A stretch of 64,000 nt of DNA from Planctomycetales bacterium 10988 (GTDB lineage: Bacteria > Planctomycetota > Planctomycetia > Pirellulales > Pb10988), in the NCBI GenBank assembly GCA_009664345.1, contig CP043547.1, positions 2,446,709 to 2,510,708 of the forward strand, given 5' to 3'. How positions within the stretch are numbered: the stretch's first letter is position 1; each line of letters opens with the position of its first letter. The position numbers and the translations under genes were made by a program. Shown here piece by piece: positions 36,788 to 45,788 of this stretch. Below the pieces are notes generated by a model. That model made no database searches. It was not told the origin of the DNA and saw nothing but the letters and a program-made list of their open reading frames with translations.

Positions 36788-37385
36788 AGCGAACTCCCTG
36801 GACGAACGCTGACTGATGCATGCTTAGTTTGATAAAGAGACTCTTTCTATCGTAGGTTACAAAATCTTTCATCGCAAGAAATCTCTGAAACCAGGGCATT
36901 CAAGCCTCCGGCAAAAAGACAAACCCCCAAAACCGGCGAATCCCGCCCATCGAGCTTAACCCTCTCAAGAATAGTCAATAGCGGCTCAGCAAGAAGTCCA
37001 GAGATTATTGAAAATATTTGTTATCAAAACAGGATACCGCACGGTTAGAATGGTTTAACAATTTTTTTCATTAAATAGAAACGTTGTTAAGTCCTGTAAA
37101 AAATTAAATTTAAAACGATTGACGTTTGAAGGTCCATGGTAATAAAGCTTACTGACACAACTTTCTAACAGTGCATGGTCAAAAGTAAATTGGGAGTCAC
37201 CTGTTCCGAATGTTCACTTGGTTCCGAAGAGTTTTGACCACTGGTTCTAACTTTGATCGATGAAATTGAATGTTTTGTGAAACTTTAACGGCAAGCTTTC
37301 TGACATTCCTTTCTGACAAAGCCTCGATTGTTTTAAACATTGAGCATTCTCTTAACTCTCTCCAATCGTTAGTGATGGTTTCCTT
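36788..37385. other. Intergenic region upstream of the carotenoid operon
   Basis: About 600 bases, AT-rich at 37010-37150, between divergent genes. It holds the inverted copy of hairpin module 1 at 37175-37250. The operon promoter is probably between there and 37385, but no clear box stands out. Confidence 0.45.
37175..37250 (-). repeat. Dispersed hairpin repeat, module 1, copy 3 (inverted)
   Basis: Begins ATGGTCAAAAGTAAATTGG and ends TTTTGACCACTGGTTCTAA. It is about 80% identical to the reverse complement of 33429-33506 with one two-base gap. It lies 135 bases before the first carotenoid gene. Confidence 0.65.
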
Positions 37386-38930
37386 ATGAAAGTTACCATT
37401 GTCGGTGCAGGACCTGGCGGACTTGCTTCAGCGTTATTGCTTGCTCATGCAGGTGCGGAAGTGGATTTGTTTGAGCGTTTGCCTCGGGTGGGAGGCCGTT
37501 GCTCGGCGATCGAGGAAGAGGGCTTTCGATTCGATCTGGGACCGACCTTCTTTTTGTATCCACGCGTTTTGGGAGATATCTTTCAAACGATTGGCCGCGA
37601 CTTGTGGCAAGAAATCCCGATGACAAAGCTCGATCCGCAATATCGGATTGCTTTTGGTTCCGGAGGCCAGATCGATGCCACCCCGGATGTGGAACGGATG
37701 GAAGCCGAGATTACGAAACTTTCGCCGCAAGACGCTGGAGCCTTTCGACGCTACATGAACGAGAACCGGACCAAGCTGGCTCGCTTTCGTCCGATTTTAG
37801 AATCCCCTTTTTGTGAGTGGGCCGATCTGTTCAATCCGGCTTTGGCTCAGTCGCTCCCTTGGCTCAAGCCATGGCGATCGCTTGGGCAGGAGTTGCAAAC
37901 CTTCTTCCGGGACCCTCGCTTGGTGATTGCGTTTTCATTTCAATCAAAATATTTGGGTATGAGTCCGTTTCGCTGTCCGAGTCTCTTCTCAATTCTTTCC
38001 TTTTTAGAATATGAACACGGCGTTTTTCATCCGACTGGCGGATGCAATGCGGTCTCGGAGCGGATGGCCGCCATTGCCGAAGAGATGGGCGTTCGCATCC
38101 ATTTAAATGAGCCTGTTGAGGAAATTCTTTTTGAAGGGAAACGAGCCGTCGGGGTGAAAACAAAGCAACGGGAATGCCGTAGCGATGCAATGGTGGTCAA
38201 TGCGGACTTCGCCCGAGCAATGGAGAAGCTGATTCCGAATCGTTTGCGAAACCGCTGGACCGATGAAAAGATTGCCAAGAAGAAGTTTTCTTGTTCGACT
38301 TTTATGCTGTATCTGGGGGTGGAGGGAACCTATCCCGAGGTGCCTCATCACACAATTTACATCGCGGAAGATTACCAACGCAATCTGGACGAGATCGAGC
38401 GGCAGCATATCCTTTCTAAAGACCCTTCCTTTTATTTACAAAACGCCTGCGTGACCGATCCGAGCTTGGCTCCGCAAGGGATGAGTACCTTTTATATGCT
38501 TCTTCCGGTGACGCACCAGCATCCGAATGTGAACTGGAATCAACAGAAAGCGGCCTTCCGCAAGTTGGCACTCAAGCAATTGGAGAAGATTGGAATCTCT
38601 GACATCGAATCGAAAATTCGTGTGGAAAAGATGGTCACGCCGGACGATTGGGATCAACAATATCAGGTCTATCGCGGGGCGACTTTTAATCTCGCCCACG
38701 GGTTGGATCAAATGCTCTTTCGGCGGCCACGCAACCGTTTCGAAGATTTACAAGGCGTTTATTTAGTGGGAGGGGGAACCCATCCGGGGAGTGGACTTCC
38801 GGTCATTTATGAATCGGCCCGGATTACTTCGCGGCTGGTGGCCCGTGATTTTGGACTTGATGCGAACCTCGAACCGCTAGCCGGAGAAGCTTCCACGATT
38901 GCCCCGAAACTCGCGGAACTTCGTCCTTAA
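37386..38930 (+). CDS. crtN: CrtN-like carotenoid (squalene/diapophytoene) desaturase
   Basis: 514 residues. The N-terminal FAD dinucleotide fold VTIVGAGPGGLASALLLAHAG is followed by the CrtI-family GGRCSAIEEEGFRFDLGPTFF. The C-terminal FAD motif is LVGGGTHPGSGLPVIYESA. The family introduces double bases of conjugation into carotenoid precursors; in the C30 pathway the substrate is diapophytoene or squalene. Assignment as CrtN rather than CrtP rests on its first position and on the next two genes completing a staphyloxanthin-type set, so the two paralogues could be swapped. It opens a same-strand run of five genes with gaps of 23, 25 and 39 bases and a final overlap. No clear ribosome site is seen. 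Confidence 0.8.
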   Translation: MKVTIVGAGPGGLASALLLAHAGAEVDLFERLPRVGGRCSAIEEEGFRFDLGPTFFLYPRVLGDIFQTIGRDLWQEIPMTKLDPQYRIAFGSGGQIDATPDVERMEAEITKLSPQDAGAFRRYMNENRTKLARFRPILESPFCEWADLFNPALAQSLPWLKPWRSLGQELQTFFRDPRLVIAFSFQSKYLGMSPFRCPSLFSILSFLEYEHGVFHPTGGCNAVSERMAAIAEEMGVRIHLNEPVEEILFEGKRAVGVKTKQRECRSDAMVVNADFARAMEKLIPNRLRNRWTDEKIAKKKFSCSTFMLYLGVEGTYPEVPHHTIYIAEDYQRNLDEIERQHILSKDPSFYLQNACVTDPSLAPQGMSTFYMLLPVTHQHPNVNWNQQKAAFRKLALKQLEKIGISDIESKIRVEKMVTPDDWDQQYQVYRGATFNLAHGLDQMLFRRPRNRFEDLQGVYLVGGGTHPGSGLPVIYESARITSRLVARDFGLDANLEPLAGEASTIAPKLAELRP

Positions 38931-38953
38931 AGTACTTTGGATCAAAGCCCCCT

Positions 38954-40525
38954 ATGAATGCCTCTTCCGCTGAGATTATTGATACGTCCCCTTCGCAGGA
39001 AGAAAAAGTTCCTGTCTTTGCCAAGGATCAACTTGCGGAACGTCTCGAGTTAGCCCGTTCAGCACAAGCCAAGTGGGGAGGAACTTCCTGGACGAAGCGT
39101 CGACAGATTTTTCAGCGATTCCGAGAATTATTGGCAACACGAGCCAAGGAAGTGGCCGCACAAATCACCCTGCCGCAACGAAAAAATATCGCGGAATCAC
39201 TCGCTGCGGAGGTCCTTCCCTTGGCGGATGCCTGCCGATTTTTGGAACGCCGCGGAGCTTCGATCTTATCGACAAAATCATTGAGCACGCGAGACCGACC
39301 TTGGTGGCTGCCGGGCGTGACGGTCCATGAACGAAGGGCTCCCTGGGGAACAATTCTCGTTCTCGGCACTTGGAACTATCCGTTGTTGTTGATCGGAGTG
39401 CAAACGCTGCAAGCTTTATACGCCGGCAATGCGGTTCTGCTAAAGCCGGGAAAAAATAGTTCGGCGGCCGCGAAAATCTTCACGGAATTACTGTATGAAG
39501 TGGGCCTTGAGCCTGACCTTTTGACCTTGCTTGATGAGTCCAACGAAACCGCTCAGGCAGCGATTCATGCGGGCGTGAACAAAGTCGTGATGACCGGATC
39601 GGCCCGAGGCGGCGAGGCTGTCCTGTCGGAATGTGCCGGCGAATTGATTCCGACCACGATGGAACTTTCAGGGAATGACGCCGTTTTTCTCCTGCCGAGC
39701 GCGGCCCCGGAAGTGGTTGCCAAGGGGTTGGCTTTTGGCCTGACGATCAATGGCAGTGCCACCTGTATTGCTCCGCGCCGCGTGTTTGGAACTACTGATC
39801 AATTGCAAAAAGTCGGTGATCTGCTGAAAGAAAAGCTTGCGGACTGCCCAGCGCTCCCCATCGAACCGGCTGCCTATGATCTCTTTTGCGAACTAAAGGA
39901 AGAGGCCCTTCAACAAGGAGCGACTTCTCTACTTCCCGAGAAAACGATTTTCTCCAGCATCGAACCAACGGACGAGGAACAACCTCGGGCCTATCCGACA
40001 ATCTTAAAAGGCGTCACGCCGGAGATGCGGGTCTTTCGGGAAGAGTACTTCGCTCCGCTGATGGTTTTGGTCGAGGTCAACTCGATGGAGGAAGCGTTAC
40101 GCTTTGATGAACAATGCCCGTATGCCTTGGGGGCCTCGCTCTTTGGCTCCTTGCCGGATTGCTCCCGCTGGATGGCCAAAGTCAAAGCCGGCTGCATTAC
40201 CGTGAATGATCTGATTATGCCGACCGCCGATCCCCGCGTCGCCTTCGGGGGTTGGAATCGGAGCGGCTTCGGAGTCACTCGTGGCAAGGAAGGATTGTTG
40301 GAGATGACCCGGCCGCAAAGTCTCATCCTCCGTCGAGGAAAGTGGCTACCGCATCTCGATCCCCCTAGCCCACACCAAGAGGATTTGTTGCTCGGCCTCT
40401 TGACTTGGAGCCACGCCCCGACTTGGTCCGCACGATGGCAAGGCTTGAAGCAATTTCTCTCAGCAGTCTGGCAAGAAGGCAAAGTTCGGCGGCAGCAATC
40501 CAAAGAATTGAAACAAGGAAAATAG
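38954..40525 (+). CDS. Aldehyde dehydrogenase, probably carotenoid aldehyde (AldH-like)
   Basis: 523 residues. Catalytic Cys271 lies in NGSATCIAPRR and the general base Glu237 in TTMELSGNDA, with the usual 34-residue spacing. GTWNYPLLLIGVQTL is the conserved cofactor-side motif, and GNAVLLKPGKNSS gives the cofactor-binding Lys. The closing part FGGWNRSGFGVTRGKEGL is typical. In staphyloxanthin synthesis an aldehyde dehydrogenase oxidises diaponeurosporenal to the acid, and its place between the two desaturase-family genes supports that role here. The C-terminal 40 residues extend beyond the usual end and are basic. Confidence 0.85.
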   Translation: MNASSAEIIDTSPSQEEKVPVFAKDQLAERLELARSAQAKWGGTSWTKRRQIFQRFRELLATRAKEVAAQITLPQRKNIAESLAAEVLPLADACRFLERRGASILSTKSLSTRDRPWWLPGVTVHERRAPWGTILVLGTWNYPLLLIGVQTLQALYAGNAVLLKPGKNSSAAAKIFTELLYEVGLEPDLLTLLDESNETAQAAIHAGVNKVVMTGSARGGEAVLSECAGELIPTTMELSGNDAVFLLPSAAPEVVAKGLAFGLTINGSATCIAPRRVFGTTDQLQKVGDLLKEKLADCPALPIEPAAYDLFCELKEEALQQGATSLLPEKTIFSSIEPTDEEQPRAYPTILKGVTPEMRVFREEYFAPLMVLVEVNSMEEALRFDEQCPYALGASLFGSLPDCSRWMAKVKAGCITVNDLIMPTADPRVAFGGWNRSGFGVTRGKEGLLEMTRPQSLILRRGKWLPHLDPPSPHQEDLLLGLLTWSHAPTWSARWQGLKQFLSAVWQEGKVRRQQSKELKQGK

Positions 40526-40550
40526 TTCGATAGAAGTAAAAGGAAACGAA

Positions 40551-42107
40551 ATGGGCGAGGCAGAGAAGCGACGGATTGGTGTCATCGGGGCGGGGCTTGG
40601 CGGATTAGCGGCGGCCTGTACGCTCGCGGCTCGCGGTCATCAGGTGATTCTGTTTGAGCGAAATCCCTGGCTCGGAGGTAAGGCCGCCCTCTTGGAACAA
40701 GATGGTTTCCGCTTCGATATGGGGCCGACGATTCTGACGTTGCCTTCGGTGTTGAAACGGATCTTCAACGAAGCCGGCAAGCGAATTGAGGATTATCTTG
40801 AACTCATCCCCCTCGATCCGCAGTGGCGATGTTTCTTCGAAGATGGTAGCGTGCTCGACCTGACGGCGGACCTTGCCGAGATGAAACAGGCCTTGGAAAC
40901 TTTTAGTTCCAAAGAAAACGTCGCCGCGGGGTACGAACGCTTTTTGAATATTTCCGAGCGATTGCATGAAATCTCGGATCGTTTTTTCTTTTGGAAGAGT
41001 GTCGGCTCGATCCGCGATACGATGGATATGAAAGGGACGTTCAGCCTCGCCGTGTTGAAGGACTTGCTGGAACTTCGCATGGGGAAGACCGTCGCGGGCA
41101 CCGTGCGTTCGTGCATTCCGGATGAGCGAGTCGCCCAGATGGTCGATCATTTCACCCAATATGTCGGTTCCTCGCCGGACGCTTCTCCGGCGGTCCTTTG
41201 CGGCATCGCCCACATGCAAACCGAAGAGGGAATCTGGTATCCCCAAGGAGGAACGAGGGCGATTCCGCTCGCGCTGACAAAACTTGCCGAAGACCTCGGG
41301 GTCGAAATTCGCTACGAAACGCCGGTCGCCAAGATACTGACAAACGGCCGAAATGTTACCGGCATCCGCACGGAAGAGGGGGAAGAGATTGCCCTGTCCG
41401 CGGTTGTTTCCAATTCCGATGCCGTGTTAACGCACCGAGAATTGCTCGAAGAACCGATCAAGTCGCGATTCGAAAAACGCCGCAAGTACGAACCGGCCTG
41501 CTCTGGCATCGTCCTTTATTTGGGTCTCGACCGGGCCTACGATCATCTCTTGCACCATAACTTCGTCTTTTCGAGAGATGCCGAAGAGGAATTCGAGGCC
41601 ATCTATGAAAAGGGCGAGCCGGCCCCTGACCCGACTTGTTATGTTTGTGCCCCGGCGCAAAGCGAACCGGAAGTGGCCCCGCCGGGTGGAGAGGCCCTTT
41701 ATATTCTTGTGCATACACCTTACTTGCGGCCCCATCATGATTGGCAAAAGATGCTGCCCGAGTATCGCGAGGTGATCTTGAACAAGCTCGCTCGCACCGC
41801 AGGGATGGAAGACCTCCAGGATCGCATCGTCACCGAGGCTAGCTTGACACCGGAGGGGATTCGCGATCGCTATCATGTTTTAGATGGGGCCATCTATGGT
41901 CTGGCGAGTCATGGTCGCTTCTTCGGGGCCTTTAAACCGGCGAATCGCAGCCGCGACCTAGACGGTTTTTATCTGGCCGGAGGTTCCGCCCACCCTGGTC
42001 CCGGCATGCCGATGGTGTTGATGAGTGGTTGGATTGCCGCCGACTCCCTCGATCAAGATGCTGCCGGCCTGAGATCGAAAAAGGCGAAACTCGTTTCCAA
42101 CCCATAA
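40551..42107 (+). CDS. crtP: CrtP-like carotenoid oxidase/desaturase
   Basis: 518 residues; AAGGA precedes the ATG. FAD-binding IGVIGAGLGGLAAACTLAARG opens the protein, then LGGKAALLEQDGFRFDMGPTILTLPSVL. The C-terminal motif is LAGGSAHPGPGMPMVLMSGWIAADSL. It is a second, clearly distinct CrtI-family protein. In C30 pathways the paralogue CrtP (CrtNb) oxidises the terminal methyl group to an aldehyde, which the neighbouring dehydrogenase would take to the acid. Function inferred from the operon; a second desaturase is the alternative. Confidence 0.78.
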   Translation: MGEAEKRRIGVIGAGLGGLAAACTLAARGHQVILFERNPWLGGKAALLEQDGFRFDMGPTILTLPSVLKRIFNEAGKRIEDYLELIPLDPQWRCFFEDGSVLDLTADLAEMKQALETFSSKENVAAGYERFLNISERLHEISDRFFFWKSVGSIRDTMDMKGTFSLAVLKDLLELRMGKTVAGTVRSCIPDERVAQMVDHFTQYVGSSPDASPAVLCGIAHMQTEEGIWYPQGGTRAIPLALTKLAEDLGVEIRYETPVAKILTNGRNVTGIRTEEGEEIALSAVVSNSDAVLTHRELLEEPIKSRFEKRRKYEPACSGIVLYLGLDRAYDHLLHHNFVFSRDAEEEFEAIYEKGEPAPDPTCYVCAPAQSEPEVAPPGGEALYILVHTPYLRPHHDWQKMLPEYREVILNKLARTAGMEDLQDRIVTEASLTPEGIRDRYHVLDGAIYGLASHGRFFGAFKPANRSRDLDGFYLAGGSAHPGPGMPMVLMSGWIAADSLDQDAAGLRSKKAKLVSNP

Positions 42108-42146
42108 TCTGCTTAAAACATAGTCTGTAGTATAAAGGAAGATGGA

Positions 42147-42935
42147 ATGATGCCGGGCGATTTGCCCTCCACGTCTCCTTGGCTGGTCAAGTGGTTCACA
42201 TGGTGGTTGAATCGATACCTCCGCAAGCATTTCCAAACGCTCTGCATTGCCCCGCGGCAACGCCCGGACCTCCCGCCGGAGTTGCCTTTGGTGGTCTACG
42301 TGAATCACCCCTCCTGGTGGGACCCGCTCGCGGCCCTGATTGTGCGGAGTAAGCTGTTTCCGGAACGCAGCTTTTACGCCCCGATGGATGCGAGGGCTTT
42401 GGCACAATACCCGATATTCGAAAAGCTCGGCTTTTACGGAGTCGAACAAAATTCGCGACGAGGGGCCATGCAATTTTTAAAGATCAGCAAAACCATTCTC
42501 GCACATCCAAAAACCAGTATTTGGATGACCCCGACCGGAAGGTTCGCTGACCCGCGAGAGCTTGACGTTCCTTTTCAACCGGGACTCGCCCACTTGGCCC
42601 ATTCGCTGGAGCATGGAATCCTTTTGCCGATTGCCTTAGAATATCCCTTTTGGGAAGAACGCAAGCCGGAGATCTTGGCCCGCTTGGGCGAACCGATCGA
42701 GGTGGCGGACCATCCGGAGTTAACGAAAGAAGCGTGGCAAGACTTTTTGCAAACTCGACTTCGCGCGACGCAAGAGCAGTTGACCCAGGATGCCATCGGG
42801 CGTTCCTACGAACCGTTTGAAATTCTCCTGGCAGGCAATCCCGGCATCGGCGGGCTTTATGACTTTTTCCGTTGGGTGAAAGCCAAACTTCGCGGCGAAT
42901 CTTTTCGTGCAGGACATGGATCATCATGGAATTAA
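42147..42935 (+). CDS. PlsC-type acyltransferase, likely carotenoid acyltransferase
   Basis: 262 residues; AAGGAAG lies just upstream. The acyltransferase motif NHPSWWD (His54 to Asp59, HX4D) is clear, and WMTPTGRFADPRE takes the place of the usual EGTR block. There is little hydrophobic sequence besides the first 25 residues. In the S. aureus pathway the acyltransferase CrtO adds a fatty acid to the glycosylated carotenoid. Here the position next to the glycosyltransferase suggests the same step, though the family is the 1-acylglycerol-phosphate type. The last ten bases overlap the next gene. Confidence 0.75.
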   Translation: MMPGDLPSTSPWLVKWFTWWLNRYLRKHFQTLCIAPRQRPDLPPELPLVVYVNHPSWWDPLAALIVRSKLFPERSFYAPMDARALAQYPIFEKLGFYGVEQNSRRGAMQFLKISKTILAHPKTSIWMTPTGRFADPRELDVPFQPGLAHLAHSLEHGILLPIALEYPFWEERKPEILARLGEPIEVADHPELTKEAWQDFLQTRLRATQEQLTQDAIGRSYEPFEILLAGNPGIGGLYDFFRWVKAKLRGESFRAGHGSSWN

Positions 42936-44086
42936 CCGGCTTCATCTTAGCAGCAACCGCGTGCCTCTTCGCAAGTATTCCCACCATTGTCTTCCTGCGA
43001 AACCTGCCGCACTTCCACCCTGCTCCGAGCTTCGAAGATTCAAAAAGCACTTTTGAAGAAAAGAAACAGCTGCAAGTATCGGTCTTGATCCCTGCTCGCA
43101 ATGAAGAAACAAGTATCGGTCCGGCGGTCGAATCGGTCCTGGCGAATCAAGCGGTCGAGCTGGAAGTGATCGTCTTGGATGATCATTCCGAAGACCGAAC
43201 CGCCGACGTTGTGCAAGAACTTGCGGCAAAAGACAATCGCGTGCGGCTTGAAGAGGCCCCTGCTCTGCCCGAAGGTTGGTGCGGCAAACAGCATGCTTGT
43301 TGGCAATTGGCCCATCTTGCGACTTTCGACAACCTGGCTTTTTTGGATGCCGATGTTCGTTTGGCTCCGGATGCCTTGGCTCGTTCAGTGGCCTTGATGG
43401 AAGCCAAAGAGGTTGATTTGCTGAGCGGTTTCCCCCGGCAGATCACCGGGACTTTTTTCGAAAAGCTGCTGATCCCGCTGATTCACTTTATTTTGTTAGG
43501 CTTTCTTTCCCTGCAAAGAATGCGGAGCAATCCGCAACCGGTCTTCGCGGCGGGGTGTGGACAATTCTTTCTGACAAACAAGAACGCTTACTGGCAGGCG
43601 GAGGGGCACAAGGCGATTCGCTTGTCATTGCATGATGGTTTGAAGCTGCCGCGTTCCTATCGCCGGGCTGGCCTGAAGACGGACCTTTTCAATGCCACCG
43701 ACTTGGCAACTTGCCGGATGTATCGCACCGCCGGAGAAGTCTGGTCCGGATTGGGAAAGAACGCCACCGAAGGCGTCGCGAACTCTACCTTGATCCTGCC
43801 CGTTACCATCATCCTCTTCCTTGGACAACTTCTTCCCTTTCTTCTGATTCCCTTCGGGTTGGCGGGCGGACTTTGCTGGGCCGGTTGGCTGATGACCGGC
43901 ATTGATCTATGCATTGTTTATTTGCCACGATTCTGGGCAGCGGTTGCTTTTCGGCAGTCCTGGCTTGGGGCGATCCTGCACCCCCTGGGAATTCTTTGCT
44001 TTTTAATGATACAATGGGTAGCCTGGATAAGATCGCTCCTCGGAGTTTCCGCCCATTGGAAGGGTCGCCCTTATCCCGCTACCTGA
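42926..44086 (+). CDS. Membrane GT2 glycosyltransferase, CrtQ-like
   Basis: 386 residues from ATG 42926, which overlaps the acyltransferase stop by ten bases with GCAGGA upstream; the frame is open from 42872. One membrane segment lies at the N-terminus (about 3-24). The GT-A domain starts VSVLIPARNEETSIG, with VIVLDDHSED and the DAD motif in LAFLDADVRLAP. C-terminal membrane segments follow (about 185-205, 290-335 and 345-375). This is the architecture of CrtQ, which glycosylates the C30 carotenoic acid. It completes the operon. Other hopanoid or lipid glycosyltransferases share the plan. Confidence 0.8.
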   Translation: MELTGFILAATACLFASIPTIVFLRNLPHFHPAPSFEDSKSTFEEKKQLQVSVLIPARNEETSIGPAVESVLANQAVELEVIVLDDHSEDRTADVVQELAAKDNRVRLEEAPALPEGWCGKQHACWQLAHLATFDNLAFLDADVRLAPDALARSVALMEAKEVDLLSGFPRQITGTFFEKLLIPLIHFILLGFLSLQRMRSNPQPVFAAGCGQFFLTNKNAYWQAEGHKAIRLSLHDGLKLPRSYRRAGLKTDLFNATDLATCRMYRTAGEVWSGLGKNATEGVANSTLILPVTIILFLGQLLPFLLIPFGLAGGLCWAGWLMTGIDLCIVYLPRFWAAVAFRQSWLGAILHPLGILCFLMIQWVAWIRSLLGVSAHWKGRPYPAT

Positions 44087-44189
44087 GCTTCGTCCCCGAA
44101 TGGACCTTTTGTTCTTCTCCAAAAATTCACTAAGGGTGGGAAAAACAGAACGGTTTTCGAAAAAATGGGGAAGATTGCGTCTGCCTCCA

Positions 44190-44216
44190 TTGAAATGATG
44201 GCTATTTCGCTACAAT
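44190..44216 (+). promoter_or_regulatory. Possible promoter of metY
   Basis: TTGAAA at 44190-44195 and TACAAT at 44211-44216 resemble sigma-70 boxes, but the spacer is only 15 bases. It lies 130 bases before the metY ATG in a leader showing no SAM riboswitch consensus. Confidence 0.3.
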
Positions 44217-44345
44217 ATCAGTTTTGGATTTCCCGAAAATTTGCTGCCTGGGTGACAGCCACGCCACACGAATTCGAAGCTACCTGCTTGTCACCCTCTT
44301 TAACCCCCACCACCTTCTTGCTTTCATCAACAAGGAACTGACATC

Positions 44346-45662
44346 ATGAGCGACATGCAGGAAGACTATCGCCTGGGCACGTTAGCCGTCCATGGCGGCC
44401 AAGAACCTGATTCCGCCACCAATGCCCGCGCGGTCCCGATTTATGCCAGTACTTCGTTCGTTTTCAATGATACGGATCATGCGGCGAATCTCTTTGCCCT
44501 CAAAGAGTTTGGGAATATTTATTCCCGCCTGATGAACCCGACGTGCGATGTGTTGGAAAAACGCATCGCCGCGATGGATGGCGGAATTGCCGGCCTGGCG
44601 TTTGCTTCCGGCCAAGCCGCGATCACGGCCTCGATTTTGACCTTGTGTGAAGCAGGGCAGAACTTCGTTTCGGCCACCAGCCTTTATGGCGGAACGTGGA
44701 CCCTCTTCTCCCAAACCTTGAAGAAACTCGGCATTGAAGTCCGTTTTTTCGACCCGCATCACCCTGAACAAATTGATGATCTGGTCGATGAAAATACGCG
44801 ACTGGTCTACATGGAAAGCATGGGCAATCCGAAAAATGATGTGCCTGATTTCCGTGGAATCAGCGATGTTGCCCACAAACACGGGCTGCCGGTGATTTGC
44901 GATAATACTGTCATGACGCCGATGTTGTTGCGTCCGATCGAGCATGGAATCGATATCGTTGTCTACTCGACGACCAAGTTCATCGGCGGACATGGAACCC
45001 ACATCGGCGGGGTGATTGTCGATAGCGGTAACTTCCCTTGGGCGGAAAATCCGGAAAAATGGCCGCAATTCTGCTCACCCGATCCTTCCTATCACGGCGT
45101 GGTCTTCGAAGAAGCCCTGCGACCGATGGGAAATCTCGCGTATATTATTCACATTCGCACCCATTGGCTGCGTGATACCGGGGCGGCCATGAGTCCCTTC
45201 GCGGCGTTTCTCTTTTTGCAAGGATTGGAAACGCTCCACTTGCGGATGCCGCGACACTGCGAAAACGCCCTGAAAGTGGCCCAGTTCCTCGAACAACATG
45301 AAGATGTCGAATGGGTCAACTATCCTGGTTTGGAAAGTCACAAAGATCATGCCTCCGCTGAGAAATATCTGACTTCCGGCAGCGGTGCCATCGTCGGCTT
45401 CGGAATCAAAGGCGGCCAAGAAGCAGGCATTCGCTTTATTAATAAGGTGAAACTCGCCAGCCATTTGGCCAACATCGGCGATGCCAAGACCTTGGTGATC
45501 CATCCTTCTTCGACCACGCATCAACAACTTTCCGCCGAAGAGCAAATGAACGCCGGAGTAACCCCGGAATACATTCGACTTTCGATTGGGATTGAAGATG
45601 CCGACGATATCATTGCCGATCTCAACCAAGCCTTGGCTGCGGCTCAGGCCGTTGGGGTCTAG
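44346..45662 (+). CDS. metY: O-acetylhomoserine aminocarboxypropyltransferase (sulfhydrylase)
   Basis: 438 residues; AAGGAA lies ten bases before the ATG. It is a Cys/Met-metabolism PLP enzyme: the PLP lysine is Lys211 in VYSTTKFIGGHG, with IYSRLMNPTCDVLEKR and FASGQAAITASILTL upstream and LVIHPSSTTHQQLS near the end. The length and the GTHIGGVIVDSG insert favour MetY over cystathionine gamma-synthase. It converts O-acetylhomoserine and sulfide to homocysteine, using the product of the MetX domain encoded next door. A strong terminator separates the two genes, so they have their own transcripts or partial readthrough. Confidence 0.93.
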   Translation: MSDMQEDYRLGTLAVHGGQEPDSATNARAVPIYASTSFVFNDTDHAANLFALKEFGNIYSRLMNPTCDVLEKRIAAMDGGIAGLAFASGQAAITASILTLCEAGQNFVSATSLYGGTWTLFSQTLKKLGIEVRFFDPHHPEQIDDLVDENTRLVYMESMGNPKNDVPDFRGISDVAHKHGLPVICDNTVMTPMLLRPIEHGIDIVVYSTTKFIGGHGTHIGGVIVDSGNFPWAENPEKWPQFCSPDPSYHGVVFEEALRPMGNLAYIIHIRTHWLRDTGAAMSPFAAFLFLQGLETLHLRMPRHCENALKVAQFLEQHEDVEWVNYPGLESHKDHASAEKYLTSGSGAIVGFGIKGGQEAGIRFINKVKLASHLANIGDAKTLVIHPSSTTHQQLSAEEQMNAGVTPEYIRLSIGIEDADDIIADLNQALAAAQAVGV

Positions 45663-45713
45663 CCGTCCCTTCCAACGAGCGATCGTGGTCACTTGACCGC
45701 ATCACGATTCTTC

Positions 45714-45766
45714 ACTTTCATGGGGAAAGGTATTTTCGCCCTTCCTCATGAAAGTCTCTTTTTTTC
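45714..45766 (+). terminator. Intrinsic terminator after metY
   Basis: ACTTTCATG at 45714-45722 pairs with CATGAAAGT at 45747-45755, with GAAAGG/CCTTC pairing within. A run of seven T starts at 45759. Confidence 0.85.
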
Positions 45767-45788
45767 GCCTCCTTAGGGAGCCCACACG

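Noticed and set aside
30053-37385. Insertion sequence or prophage carrying the AT-rich block
   Set aside because: No transposase, integrase, attachment-site tRNA or phage gene was found in or beside the block.
37386-42107. C40 (phytoene-based) carotenoid cluster
   Set aside because: No phytoene synthase, lycopene cyclase or hydroxylase is present. The aldehyde dehydrogenase, acyltransferase and glycosyltransferase set fits a C30 acid pathway better.
44087-44345. Possible SAM riboswitch before metY
   Set aside because: The leader was read for the conserved SAM-I core and pseudoknot pieces and none was found; only a weak promoter-like pair is present.
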